DNA of 64,000 nucleotides from Amycolatopsis eburnea. Lineage in GTDB: Bacteria; Actinomycetota; Actinomycetes; Mycobacteriales; Pseudonocardiaceae. Below, piece by piece: positions 33,250-41,775 of the stretch. The translations under genes were made by a program, and so were the position numbers. Each line of letters opens with the position of its first letter. Position 1 is the stretch's first letter. Under the pieces are notes generated by a model. The model worked only from the letters and a program-made list of their open reading frames with translations. It searched no databases and was not told the DNA's origin. The stretch is from positions 1-64,000 of the forward strand of contig NZ_RSEC01000055.1 in NCBI RefSeq assembly GCF_003937945.1. The letters are read 5' to 3'.

Positions 33250-34521
33250 ATGGAAGAATGGACCGCCCAGCGCGCGGCCGCATTGTGTGCGGCCATGGGG
33301 TACACCCTCGGCGAGTTCGCCGAATACCTGGGACTGTCCCGGTCGACGGTGGCCAAGTGGAACCGGAAGACCAATCCGCGAAACCCGGGGCGCGAGGCAC
33401 AAGACCTGCTGTCGGTGGCGTTGGCGAAAGCTTCGCCCGCCGTGCGAGCGCAGTTTCACCAGCGGGCGGGTGAAGTGCCGCAGGTCTGGACGGCAGGCGA
33501 ACCGCGCGCGCAGGTCGTCGATTCGGCTGCACAGGCCGAACAGCTGGCCAACGAGGTCGCGGCGTTGGGCTCGGATGCCGACCTGATCGAGTACCAGCGA
33601 GCTGAGCTGGGCCGGCTGGCTGTCGAGTATGTTCATGCCCCGCTGCCCGCCGTCTTCGAGGACCTGCGACACGTTCAGAACACCCTGACGCAGGCATTGC
33701 GGACGCCTCAGCGTCCCAGCCAGACCCACGACCTGATGTTCCTTGCCGGAGTCACTTCGATACTGCTCGCCCACGCGAGCCAGAACCTGGGTGATCACGG
33801 CGCGGCTCTGAAGCATCTCCGGGCCGCGGCGACGCTGGCGACCGCGGTGGACAGCACCGCGCTGCGCGCCTGGACGTGCGGTTCTTCGGCCTTGTTCCAC
33901 GAATGGTCCCGGCGGCCGGCCGCCGCGGTGACCGATGCCCTGAAAGGGTTGCAGTACGACGCCGGTCTCCAGACGCGGCAGCGCCTGCTGGCCATCGCCG
34001 CGCGTTCCGCGGCGCGCGCGGGACGACCTGACACGGCGCATGAACTGCTCGCCCGTCTCGACGAACTCCCGGAACGGGGATTCGCTTCCGCGGACTCGGT
34101 GGAGGGCTTCGGTGGATTGCTGTCGTTCCCGACGACCAAAAAGGTCTACTACGTCGGCGGAACGTACGCGCTCCTCGGCGAACACGATGCGGCGCAACGG
34201 TTTTCCGCTCAGGCGATCCGGGCCTACGAGACAGGCTCGCCGGAGGAGCGGTCGTACGGTGACTTGGCCCTGGCGCGCTTGGACCACGCGCACGCGTGCC
34301 TCGGCCGGGACGACTTCGACGGGGCGGCGGCGTCGGTCACGCAGATTCTCGACTTGCCCCCGGCGGAGAGGATCAGTCAGCTCGACGAGGCGGTCACCAC
34401 GCTCCGTGACCGGGCAAGGCAGCTGGCCGGCCGCCAGCACCGCGCCGCCCGCGAGCTGTCGGACGGCCTCACCGGCTACCTCGTCGAACGACCCCGCGCT
34501 CTACCATCGGGATGTGCCTGA
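33250..34521 (+). CDS. HTH regulator with TPR-like helical repeats
   Basis: A 423-residue protein. An N-terminal XRE-like HTH (MGYTLGEFAEYLGLSRSTVAKWNRK) is followed by about 330 residues of alpha-helical repeats (GVTSILLAHASQNLGDHGAA, AIAARSAARAGRPDTAHELL, YYVGGTYALLGEHDAAQRF, GDLALARLDHAHACLGRDDF) that look like TPRs. This layout occurs in many actinobacterial regulators that bind peptides or partner proteins. It overlaps a phosphotransferase-like gene by eight bases, so both are one operon. Confidence 0.8.
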   Translation: MEEWTAQRAAALCAAMGYTLGEFAEYLGLSRSTVAKWNRKTNPRNPGREAQDLLSVALAKASPAVRAQFHQRAGEVPQVWTAGEPRAQVVDSAAQAEQLANEVAALGSDADLIEYQRAELGRLAVEYVHAPLPAVFEDLRHVQNTLTQALRTPQRPSQTHDLMFLAGVTSILLAHASQNLGDHGAALKHLRAAATLATAVDSTALRAWTCGSSALFHEWSRRPAAAVTDALKGLQYDAGLQTRQRLLAIAARSAARAGRPDTAHELLARLDELPERGFASADSVEGFGGLLSFPTTKKVYYVGGTYALLGEHDAAQRFSAQAIRAYETGSPEERSYGDLALARLDHAHACLGRDDFDGAAASVTQILDLPPAERISQLDEAVTTLRDRARQLAGRQHRAARELSDGLTGYLVERPRALPSGCA

Positions 34522-35395
34522 CCTCGTTCTGCCGGAAGTGCTCGATGCCGCCTGCCGCCGTGCGGGTCTCGACCTCGCTGGCGCGACGCCCCTGCGTAAC
34601 CACGCCAACGACGTGTACCTCCTCCCGTTCGCCGGCAGCTCCGGCGTCGTCGTGAAAATTGCTTCGAAGGCCGAACGGGATCGAGCGACCCGAGCTGTCC
34701 GGCTCACGCTCTGGCTGGTCGAACACGGCTTTCCCTGCACCCAGCCGGCCGAAGTCGAGCAGCCTGTCGAGTTCGGCGATCATGTGGTCACGTTCTGGCG
34801 GTTTTACCCGCAGAATGAGCGTGGAGTTCCCTCCGCGGGCCACCTCGGCGGCCTGCTGCACCGACTGCACCGCCTTCCTGATCCGCCGATCGAGCTGCCG
34901 CCCGCAGCACCGTTGTCCTCGTTCGCGGAAGTCGTCGCGGCCGACCTGGCGCTGCCGGAACAGGACCGGCAATGGCTGATCGAGGAGCGCGCACGTCTGC
35001 TTGAGGACTTCCACCAGCTGACCTTCCCGCTCGGAGTCGGGTTCATCCACGGGGACGCCTACCCCGGCAACACCCTGTGGGACGGTCCCGACGTCCGGCT
35101 CGGCGACTGGGACGAGCCGGCTTGGGGCCCTCGCGAGCTCGACCTGGCCAACACCGTCCACGGCGGTCTTCGGTTCGGACGCTCGACCGCCGAACTGGAC
35201 GCCTTCGCCGCGGCTTACGGCTATGACCCCCGCGACTGGGCCGGAATCGACACACTCGTGCGAATCCGCGACCTCCACACGCTGAGCAGCTTCCTGCGGC
35301 GCGCTGCGCGCGGGGACAACGCCGCGGCCGTCGAACTGGAACGACGGGTGGGGTCGCTGCGGCGAGGAGACGGTGCTTCGTGGGTCGCGACATGA
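34514..35395 (+). CDS. Aminoglycoside phosphotransferase-like kinase (APH/choline kinase fold)
   Basis: A 293-residue protein from GTG 34514. The catalytic loop is IHGDAYPGNTLW (HGDxxxxN) and the metal site is LGDWDEPAWGPRELDLA; the N-lobe Lys is in GVVVKIASKAERD. These proteins phosphorylate small hydroxylated substrates such as aminoglycosides, choline, or macrolides. With an HTH/TPR regulator directly upstream, a substrate linked to that regulator is possible; a resistance role cannot be deduced. Confidence 0.83.
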   Translation: MPDLVLPEVLDAACRRAGLDLAGATPLRNHANDVYLLPFAGSSGVVVKIASKAERDRATRAVRLTLWLVEHGFPCTQPAEVEQPVEFGDHVVTFWRFYPQNERGVPSAGHLGGLLHRLHRLPDPPIELPPAAPLSSFAEVVAADLALPEQDRQWLIEERARLLEDFHQLTFPLGVGFIHGDAYPGNTLWDGPDVRLGDWDEPAWGPRELDLANTVHGGLRFGRSTAELDAFAAAYGYDPRDWAGIDTLVRIRDLHTLSSFLRRAARGDNAAAVELERRVGSLRRGDGASWVAT

Positions 35396-35472
35396 GCGTG
35401 GATCGAACGCATGTTCTAGCGATCTGATAGGTTCGCCACGTCGTGGTCGGATCGTGGAGCCGGGAGGTCGTT

Positions 35473-35655
35473 GTGGCGTGGTTGCTGAGGGAGCGGGCCA
35501 CCGGCCGGGAATGGCGGATCGGCGACAGCGATCTCGCCTGGGAAGCCGGCGGCTTCGACACGGCGCGGTTCGAACTGCACGTCCTCGCTGAAGACGTCAG
35601 CGGGGCGCCTGACGGCTTTCCCGAGCTGCGTCCGAAGTCGGTTTGCGGGAGCTGA
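35473..35655 (+). CDS. Small hypothetical protein (60 residues)
   Basis: GTG 35473 has GGGAGG five bases upstream. The 60-residue product contains LLRERATGREWRIGDSDLAWE and FDTARFELHVL, without a signal or membrane segment. No family recognised. Codon position G/C bias appears coding-like over most of its length; an alternative GTG at 35443 lacks a ribosome site. It sits between the kinase and the prepilin peptidase. Confidence 0.45.
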   Translation: MAWLLRERATGREWRIGDSDLAWEAGGFDTARFELHVLAEDVSGAPDGFPELRPKSVCGS

Positions 35656-35727
35656 TGCCCGAGCGGACCAGCGGCTTCGTCCCTACGATGATCATCTCGG
35701 ATCCAGTGATCGTGGGATGGGTGCCGG

Positions 35728-36330
35728 ATGGCGACGATGGTGCGGCTGGCGATCGGGCTTGTCGTCGGCCTGGCGCTCACGCCCCTGCTCGTTCGTCTCC
35801 TGCGCTGGACGGCTGACACCAAGGTCCCGAGCTGGTACGTCGTCGCGATCGCGCCGGTCGCCGGAGCCGCGGTAGCGCTCTGGACGCCGGCGGCGATCGC
35901 GTTCGGCGCGGCCTTCGTCGTGCTGGGCATCCCGGCCGCGGCGGTCGACGTCGTGGAGCACCGGATTCCGGACCGGCTGAGCCTCCCGCTGTGCGGGGTC
36001 GTCGTGGTCGCCGCGATCATCGGCCACCAAGCCGGGCTCCGAGCGCTCGCCGGTGGCGCCGCCTGGGGAGCAGTGCTGCTGCTTTCGTACCTGCTTACCG
36101 GACAGCCGGGACCCGGGGACGTCAAGCTCGCGCCGAGCGTCGGGATCCTGCTCGGCTGGTTCGGCTGGACGTGGGTGCTGGGCGGCTTCATCGCGGCCTA
36201 CGTCGTTACCGCGGTGGCCGGACTCGTGGGCGTTCTGCTCGGCAAATTCTCGTTCCGCGACGGCCAGGTGCCGATGGGGCCGTCGATGGTCGCGGTCGCC
36301 CTCGTTGGCGGAACCCTCGCGCAGCTGTGA
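35728..36330 (+). CDS. tadV: Prepilin peptidase, A24 family (TadV/CpaA-like)
   Basis: A 200-residue protein with about six membrane helices. The two catalytic Asp sites of aspartate prepilin peptidases are present: AVDVVEHRIPDRLSL (near residue 74) and GPGDVKLAPSVG (near residue 131). It lacks the N-methylation domain of PilD, as TadV/CpaA enzymes do. It would cleave the leader of the Flp pilin encoded at 47107-47301 and related pseudopilins, though it is separated from the Tad operon by about six kilobases of other genes. Confidence 0.88.
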   Translation: MATMVRLAIGLVVGLALTPLLVRLLRWTADTKVPSWYVVAIAPVAGAAVALWTPAAIAFGAAFVVLGIPAAAVDVVEHRIPDRLSLPLCGVVVVAAIIGHQAGLRALAGGAAWGAVLLLSYLLTGQPGPGDVKLAPSVGILLGWFGWTWVLGGFIAAYVVTAVAGLVGVLLGKFSFRDGQVPMGPSMVAVALVGGTLAQL

Positions 36331-36336
36331 AAACGC

Positions 36337-36780
36337 TCAAGCGGACCGGCGAGCACCGAGGGTTCGGCGATGCCGGGCCTGTTCAACGATGTCGCCGTGC
36401 CGGCTGACCCAGTCGGCCAGTGGCTGCATCGCGTCGAGCGCCTCCCGGGTATCCGAAGTGAGCGTGTAGACGACCGACGGCGGGAAGACGCCAGGCTCCT
36501 GGTGCCGGACGATCAGGCGGTCGGCGGTCATCGTCTTCAGCGTGCGGGTGAGGACGCTGGCGTGCAGGACTCGCGGCCGGCCGGACCAGCTGTTCGCCGC
36601 GGCGGCGTCGTTGAGCGAGCCGACCATGCCGAGCAATTCGGTGTAGTGCTTCGGCCCGCTCTTCAAAGCCAGCAGGATCGCTGTCATCCAGTCGCCGCCG
36701 AAGAGCTGCTTCGCGTCGTGCAGCTTGCGCAGCCGCTCGGCGTCCTCGGCGGTGATCGCCTGTGTCGTCGGTCGAGTCAT
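36337..36780 (-). CDS. HxlR-family transcriptional regulator
   Basis: A 147-residue winged-helix protein with DWMTAILLALKSGPKHYTELL, the recognition segment VLTRTLKTMTADRLIVRHQE and the wing VVYTLTSD, typical of HxlR/MarR-like redox or electrophile sensors. It is convergent with the prepilin peptidase (six-base gap) and divergent from the XRE gene at 36935. The Cys common in redox-sensing members is absent. Confidence 0.87.
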   Translation of the reverse strand: MTRPTTQAITAEDAERLRKLHDAKQLFGGDWMTAILLALKSGPKHYTELLGMVGSLNDAAAANSWSGRPRVLHASVLTRTLKTMTADRLIVRHQEPGVFPPSVVYTLTSDTREALDAMQPLADWVSRHGDIVEQARHRRTLGARRSA

Positions 36781-36842
36781 CGGCCCTCCCCGGTTCGATC
36801 ACCCCAGGCTGTTGATCTTAAGTTTTCGCAGGTCGTGTCTCA

Positions 36843-36888
36843 ACTGTCGAACAGTCATTCACCTGATCAGGTCTTAATCTGAGTTAAG
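36843..36888. promoter_or_regulatory. Three adjacent dyads upstream of the XRE/ImmA triad
   Basis: ACTGT-cga-ACAGT (36843-36855), the perfect 12-mer ACCTGATCAGGT (36861-36872) and CTTAA-tctgag-TTAAG (36873-36888) lie side by side in the HxlR/XRE intergenic region, ending 46 bases before the XRE start. They are candidate operators for either regulator; a CTTAAG also occurs at 36817-36822. Confidence 0.5.
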
Positions 36889-36934
36889 GCGCGGTTTCGG
36901 CGGTACTTTCGAAGGGGAGCTGAGGAGGGGGACG

Positions 36935-37390
36935 ATGGCCGAACGTCCCGAGCGACGCGACTTCGCGGACAAGCTGAACCACCTGTTCGCCGTCACGAAG
37001 TCGCCGGACGGCGACGAGTACAGCAACGACTTCGTCGCGGAGTCGATCACGGCCACCGGAACCAAGATCTCCGGCACCTACATCTGGCAGCTGCGCAAGC
37101 GGAAGCGGGACAACCCGACGATCAAGCACGTCGAGGGGCTCGCGAAGTACTTCGGCGTACCGTTCAACTACTTCTTCGACGACGACGTCACCGGCCGCGT
37201 CGACCAGCAGCTGCGGGAACTCGCCGACGAGCGGGACCGCCTCAAGGCGCAGGCCGGTGACAACGAAGCGCAGCGCATCGCGATGCGGGCCGGCGAGCTG
37301 TCGCCGCACCGCCGGCAGCTGGTGATGGACCTGCTCGACGTCGTCTACCGCGATCAGCAGGCCGAGCAGGAGCGCGAAGCGAACGAGTGA
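36935..37390 (+). CDS. XRE-family regulator of the ImmA/membrane-protein triad
   Basis: A 151-residue protein with a good AGGAGGGGG ribosome site. The N-terminal HTH includes ATGTKISGTYIWQLRKRKRDNPTIKHVEGLAKYFGVPFNYFF, resembling the EspR-like/XRE regulators of actinobacteria. A helical acidic tail follows (DERDRLKAQAGDNEAQ). Next come a metallopeptidase and a polytopic membrane protein in the same operon. It probably represses its own operon until cleaved or released. Confidence 0.85.
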   Translation: MAERPERRDFADKLNHLFAVTKSPDGDEYSNDFVAESITATGTKISGTYIWQLRKRKRDNPTIKHVEGLAKYFGVPFNYFFDDDVTGRVDQQLRELADERDRLKAQAGDNEAQRIAMRAGELSPHRRQLVMDLLDVVYRDQQAEQEREANE

Positions 37391-37406
37391 GCAGGGGAGG
37401 GGAGCG

Positions 37407-37958
37407 ATGAACGAGCGGTTGCTCCGGCGGCGGTGCCGCCGGTTGCTGAACGAGCTCGGCATCCGTCCGCCGCTGGACGTCGTGGAGCTGTGCCGGCGCG
37501 TCGGCGAGCAGCGGCGCAAACCGATTCGCCTGCTGGCGCACCCAATTCCGGTGCCCGGACCGTTCGGCGCGTGGATCAGTACCCGCCAGGCCGACTACAT
37601 CCTGTACCAGAAGGAAACCAGCAAGTCGCACCAGAACCACATCATCCTGCACGAGCTGGGCCACCTGCTGGCCGGCCACCAGAGCGACCCGTGCGACGAC
37701 GAACTGCTCGCCGGGCTCTACCCCGACATGTCGCCGGACAGCCTCCGCAAGCGCTACCCCGATCTCGAGCCGGACGCCGTTCGCCGGGCCCTGAGGCGCA
37801 CCTCGTACGACACCGAGCAGGAGCGTGAGGCCGAGACGACGGCGACGATCATCCTGGAGTGGGCGTCGGTCGTGGACGAGGTCGTCGTCAGCGGGGGTAC
37901 GAGCGGGCTCGCCCGGCAGATGGACGCTGCCCTCGAAGGACGGCTGGGCTGGCTGTGA
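37407..37958 (+). CDS. ImmA/IrrE-type metallopeptidase
   Basis: A 183-residue protein with the zinc site HELGHLLAGH near residue 82. In ImmA/IrrE proteins a HExxH peptidase cleaves an XRE-type repressor under stress. Here the XRE gene lies 16 bases upstream, which fits that pairing. The stop overlaps the next gene start (GTGA). No membrane segment, so cytoplasmic. Confidence 0.85.
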   Translation: MNERLLRRRCRRLLNELGIRPPLDVVELCRRVGEQRRKPIRLLAHPIPVPGPFGAWISTRQADYILYQKETSKSHQNHIILHELGHLLAGHQSDPCDDELLAGLYPDMSPDSLRKRYPDLEPDAVRRALRRTSYDTEQEREAETTATIILEWASVVDEVVVSGGTSGLARQMDAALEGRLGWL

Positions 37959-39079
37959 CACCGGTTGTCGCCGCCTACGGCATCGTCTCGGCCATCGTGC
38001 TGCTGTGGCTGGTGCTGCGGCTCGCCCGCAATCCCCGCAACACCGCTCTTCGCAGCGTGACGGCGCTCGTGGCCTGCCTGGCGATCGCGTTCCCGTTCGG
38101 CACCGCGGCCGACAAGGGCACGCACGTGCTCGGCCTCCCTCCGATGATCTCCCGGCTGGTCCAGCACGGTCTCCTGCTGGTCGGGGTCTACAGCCTGGTG
38201 TGCTTCTTCCTGTTCTCCGCGCGCGAGCTAGCGGCCGCGCGCCGGAGGGCCGTTTGGTACGCGATTCCGTTGCTGGCGGCCGAGGCGGTGCTTGTCGTCG
38301 CCGCGCTGGCGACGCCAGTGTCCGTCCGGACCAACGACCAGTCGGTGCCCAGCGTGGCGGTGTTCTTCATCGCGGCCGACGTGTTCATGGCGATCGGCTT
38401 CGCCGCGGCCGCGGTGTGGGCGCACCGGTACGCGCGCGAGGCCGTCGGCAGGCTGGCGCGCGGCCTGCGGATCGCCGCCATCGGCCTGGTGGCCATCGTC
38501 GTGGCGAACTGCCTGTTCGTACCGGCGATCGTGTTGACGTTGCTCTACGACGTCGGAGCCACCGACGACTCCGGCTCGGCGGGGACGGCGTTGGGGGCGT
38601 TCGCCGCGACCTTCCTGTTGATGCCGGGCGTCCTGCTGTTCCTGCTCGGCGTCACATATCCCGCGGGCGCGACCCGGCTGGGCGCGATGCGGATCTGGTG
38701 GCGGCACCGACGCCTCCACCGGCAGCTCGCGCCACTGTGGACGGTGCTGCACTCGCAGTTCCCCGACGACGCGCTGGATCGCGTTCCGGCCGCGCCTTGG
38801 CGGGACGCGTTCCGCCTGCGGGGAACGCACCGCAGGTACTACCGCCGGGTCGTCGAGTGCCGCGACGGCCTGGTCCGGATCAGCCCGTATCTCACGCAGA
38901 CCGACGACGCGGCCGATCTTCCCAGCCGGCTGAAGCAGGCCCTCGGGGCGCACGCGGCCGGCGAGCCCGTGCCTACGAAGGCGATCCCGGTGGCGTTGCC
39001 GGAGGACGAAGGGTTGGACGCGGACGTTCGCGAGCTGGTTCGGCTGGCGCGGGGGTTGGCGACGAGGGGAGCGGGATGA
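37955..39079 (+). CDS. Seven-helix membrane protein, MAB_1171c type
   Basis: A 374-residue protein from GTG 37955. About seven hydrophobic helices fill residues 5-250, followed by a soluble C-terminal domain of about 120 residues (IWWRHRRLHRQLAPLWTVLH, LRGTHRRYYRRVVECRDGLV). Actinobacterial proteins of this layout, known from memory as MAB_1171c family putative transporters, usually follow XRE and ImmA-type genes. Function is not established. It overlaps the next monooxygenase start by four bases. Confidence 0.75.
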   Translation: MTPVVAAYGIVSAIVLLWLVLRLARNPRNTALRSVTALVACLAIAFPFGTAADKGTHVLGLPPMISRLVQHGLLLVGVYSLVCFFLFSARELAAARRRAVWYAIPLLAAEAVLVVAALATPVSVRTNDQSVPSVAVFFIAADVFMAIGFAAAAVWAHRYAREAVGRLARGLRIAAIGLVAIVVANCLFVPAIVLTLLYDVGATDDSGSAGTALGAFAATFLLMPGVLLFLLGVTYPAGATRLGAMRIWWRHRRLHRQLAPLWTVLHSQFPDDALDRVPAAPWRDAFRLRGTHRRYYRRVVECRDGLVRISPYLTQTDDAADLPSRLKQALGAHAAGEPVPTKAIPVALPEDEGLDADVRELVRLARGLATRGAG

Positions 39080-40260
39080 CCAGGGCGTTGATCATCGGTG
39101 GAGGTATCGCCGGACCGGTTGCGGCGATGGCGTTGCAGAAGGCGGGCATCGACTCCGTCGTGTACGAGGCGTACACCCACGGCGCTGACGACGTCGGCGC
39201 GTTCATGACGATCATGAACAACGGCTTCGACGCGCTGCACGCGATCGACGCCGACAAGCCGGTGCTGGACGCGTCCTTCCCGGCCGACCGCGCGCTGTTC
39301 TGGAGCGGCTCGGGGAGGTTGCTCGGCGAAGCGCCGATCGGCGGCGGCTCCGCCGGGGCGTACGGGCCGCACACCATCAAGCGCGCCGAGCTGTACCGGG
39401 TGCTGCACGAGGAGGCCGAGCGCCGCGGGATCGCGATCGAGCGCGGCAAGCGCCTTGACGACGTGGACACTGACGGCGGTGTGGCGGCGGTCTTCACCGA
39501 CGGCACCCGCGAGGAAGGCGACCTGCTGATCGGCGCGGACGGCATCCACTCGGCGACCCGTGTCGTCATCGACCCGGACGCGCCCGAGCCGCGCTACACC
39601 GGCACGGTCGTGCTGTGCGGCTACGCCCAGCGGGCACCGGTCGAGCCGATGCCGGGCGTGTACCGGATGATCTACGGCAAGCGCGTCTTCTTCGCCTACA
39701 CCACGGCGCCCGGCGGCGAGACCTGGTGGTTCGTCAACATCCCGGGGCCGGAACTGCGGAAAGCCGAGCTGGTGGAGACGTCGCTCGAGGAGTGGAAGAA
39801 GCGAGCGACGAGGTTGCTGCGCGGGGACCGGTCACCCGCGGCCGCGATCGTCGAGGCGTCGGAGGAGATCCGGGCGAGCAACGGCTACGACATCGCCTCC
39901 ACCCCGAGCTGGCACACCGGCCCGATGATCGTCATCGGGGACGCCGCGCACGCCGCGGCGCCGAACGCCGGGCACGGCGCCTCGATGGCCATGGAGGACG
40001 CCGTCGTGCTGGCGAAGTGCCTGCGCGACGAGCCGGACGTGCCGGCGGCGTTCCGGGCTTATGAGACGCAGCGACGGGAGCGGGTCGAGAAGCTGGTGGC
40101 GACGAGCGCGCGGATGGGCGGCACGGCGACACCGGGGCCGATCAAACGGATCATCCGCGACGTCGCGATCCGCAAGCGGCTCAAGGGTGGACCGCGGAAC
40201 ACGGCGGCGTGGCTGACGCAGCACCACATCGACTGGGACGCGACGAACCTACGGGAGTGA
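39076..40260 (+). CDS. FAD-dependent monooxygenase (class A)
   Basis: A 394-residue flavoprotein: ALIIGGGIAGPVAAMALQ at the N-terminus, the DG motif LLIGADGIHSATR and GDAAHAAAPNAGHGASMAMEDA. Similar single-component hydroxylases act on aromatic compounds, polyketides and antibiotics (TetX-like). It overlaps the MAB_1171c-type gene and is thus at the end of the XRE/ImmA operon. Nothing shows the substrate. Confidence 0.88.
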   Translation: MTRALIIGGGIAGPVAAMALQKAGIDSVVYEAYTHGADDVGAFMTIMNNGFDALHAIDADKPVLDASFPADRALFWSGSGRLLGEAPIGGGSAGAYGPHTIKRAELYRVLHEEAERRGIAIERGKRLDDVDTDGGVAAVFTDGTREEGDLLIGADGIHSATRVVIDPDAPEPRYTGTVVLCGYAQRAPVEPMPGVYRMIYGKRVFFAYTTAPGGETWWFVNIPGPELRKAELVETSLEEWKKRATRLLRGDRSPAAAIVEASEEIRASNGYDIASTPSWHTGPMIVIGDAAHAAAPNAGHGASMAMEDAVVLAKCLRDEPDVPAAFRAYETQRRERVEKLVATSARMGGTATPGPIKRIIRDVAIRKRLKGGPRNTAAWLTQHHIDWDATNLRE

Positions 40261-40276
40261 AGCTCCGCCGTTCCCG

Positions 40277-40677
40277 TTGAAGGGCTTGGTGGTCGGCCTG
40301 GTGGCGACGACCGTTGTCGGGTCTACACCGCCGACTACGCGATCGCCCCGGATCTCAAGCCGCGCGAGGAGCTCGGTGCCACCATCGACCACATCGCGGT
40401 CGAGCACGCGGTCGACTACCTCGGCTACCAGCGCCGGATGGGCGATGCCGACCCGAAACAGCCGGACAACGTCAGTCCCATGAGCCCGAAGGCAGACGAG
40501 GACGGCATCACCTGGCGCTGCTGGGCCGTGACACCCGCCGCCGGCACCAAGTACCGCATCCGGGCGGAACTCTTCGACTACGGCCTCTCCGCCGACCTCG
40601 CCGAGGGCACGATCACCGGGCGCAAGCCACTGCTGGACTTCAAGGAATCCGACCTGTTCACCGCCGTCGACTCCTGA
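40277..40677 (+). pseudogene. Broken small membrane-anchored protein gene
   Basis: A TTG at 40277 starts KGLVVGLVATTVVG, a likely membrane anchor. The frame then fails near base 40320. In the next frame the protein continues as VYTADYAIAPDLKPREELGA and runs to LFTAVDS and a TGA at 40675-40677. One added G in the local G run would give a 133-residue single-pass protein. No family recognised. Either a pseudogene or a one-base sequence error. An ATG at 40438 could still express the last 79 residues, but no ribosome site precedes it. Confidence 0.55.
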
Positions 40678-40784
40678 TTCCCATGCGTACTTGAAAGTCC
40701 GCGTCATACACCGTTTGCAGTGCGTGGGACGTCCGCCGGTAAACCGGAACCAGAAGAAATTGCTGGACCGGTTTGGAGGACGGA

Positions 40785-41120
40785 ATGTCGAAAATGTTTC
40801 GCACTGCGGCTCGGGTCGTCGCGACGGGCTCGGTGGTGATCGCCATGTTCGGCAGTGCGTTGGCCACGGCCGCCGACGCCGCTGTGCCGCTGCGGGTGAA
40901 GGAACGCTGCGGGTACTTGGAATGGGGCAAGTACCGCCACTGCGACGGCGGCACGGGGTCGCACGTGATGCTCGACGTCCAGGACATCTGGGGCGCCATC
41001 TACCACTACTGCGTCGGTCCCGGGGTGACCGACCTGCAGCCGGTCATCAGATGGCGCGTGACGGGCGCCTGGTGGAACGGTGGCGTCGGCTGCGATCCCG
41101 GCTACTACGGCCCGGCCTGA
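40785..41120 (+). CDS. Secreted small protein, DUF6355-like
   Basis: A 111-residue protein from ATG 40785 with GGAGGA upstream. A Sec signal peptide (VVATGSVVIAMFGSALATAADA) is followed by an 80-residue mature domain with three Cys and clustered aromatics (CGYLEWGKYRHCDGG, AIYHYCVGPG, WWNGGVGCDPGYYG). Spacing recalls the DUF6355 family, sometimes named for natural-product clusters; the match is from memory only. Probably exported; function unknown. Confidence 0.7.
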   Translation: MSKMFRTAARVVATGSVVIAMFGSALATAADAAVPLRVKERCGYLEWGKYRHCDGGTGSHVMLDVQDIWGAIYHYCVGPGVTDLQPVIRWRVTGAWWNGGVGCDPGYYGPA

Positions 41121-41211
41121 ACACATTCGAGTGAACAGAGCCGTTCTTCTCCGCGTCATGGCGATGAGTCGGTTTGATGACCTGATCGAAACTCGTCAGA
41201 AAGGTCGGACA

Positions 41212-41775
41212 ATGGTGCAAAATTGGTTCTCGGTCGCGGCGCTGGTGCTCGTTTCCGCCGGGCTGGTGAGTTGTGCGGGAGAAGCTCCGAAGCCGAGCGT
41301 GCCGTCTTCGGCGATCTCGCTTCCGAAATCCACGTCACCCGAGGACGAAGCCGCTCGAGCCGCGATGGCCGCCTACGAGCTGTACTGGCAGATCAGCGAA
41401 CAGGCCGGGCGCGCGCCGCGGGAGAAGGACTGGCGGTCCGAGCTGGCGAAGGCGATGGCCGACCCCGCGCTCACTGACTACGTGAACGAGGTCGCCAACC
41501 TGGCGTCCGTGCCGGCGCACACCGTCGGCCGGTACGGACGCAGCCCCAAGACGACCTCGGTGTCGCTCGGCCGGCCGCCGCGGGTGGTCATCACCGACTG
41601 CCTCGACGCCACTGACGAACACCTCGTCAGCGACAAGGCCGGCGAAACCGGCCGGAACCTCGACAACCCGGACCAGCCGCGCCGGTACGAATTCGAAGCG
41701 CAGGTCGTGCGCTACCCGGACCCCGACCGCTGGCTGGTGCAGCAAGTCCAACCACGTCTGGAGAAACCATGCTGA
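41212..41775 (+). CDS. Lipoprotein of the Tad locus
   Basis: A 187-residue protein from ATG 41212 (AAAGG seven bases upstream). The signal ends in the lipobox LVSC with Cys21, so the mature protein is lipid-anchored outside the membrane. A PS-rich linker precedes a folded domain (AAYELYWQISEQAGRAPREK, VVITDCLDATDEHLV, YEFEAQVVRYPD) resembling the NTF2-like secreted proteins near actinobacterial Tad genes. Its last seven bases overlap the next gene. Confidence 0.78.
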   Translation: MVQNWFSVAALVLVSAGLVSCAGEAPKPSVPSSAISLPKSTSPEDEAARAAMAAYELYWQISEQAGRAPREKDWRSELAKAMADPALTDYVNEVANLASVPAHTVGRYGRSPKTTSVSLGRPPRVVITDCLDATDEHLVSDKAGETGRNLDNPDQPRRYEFEAQVVRYPDPDRWLVQQVQPRLEKPC

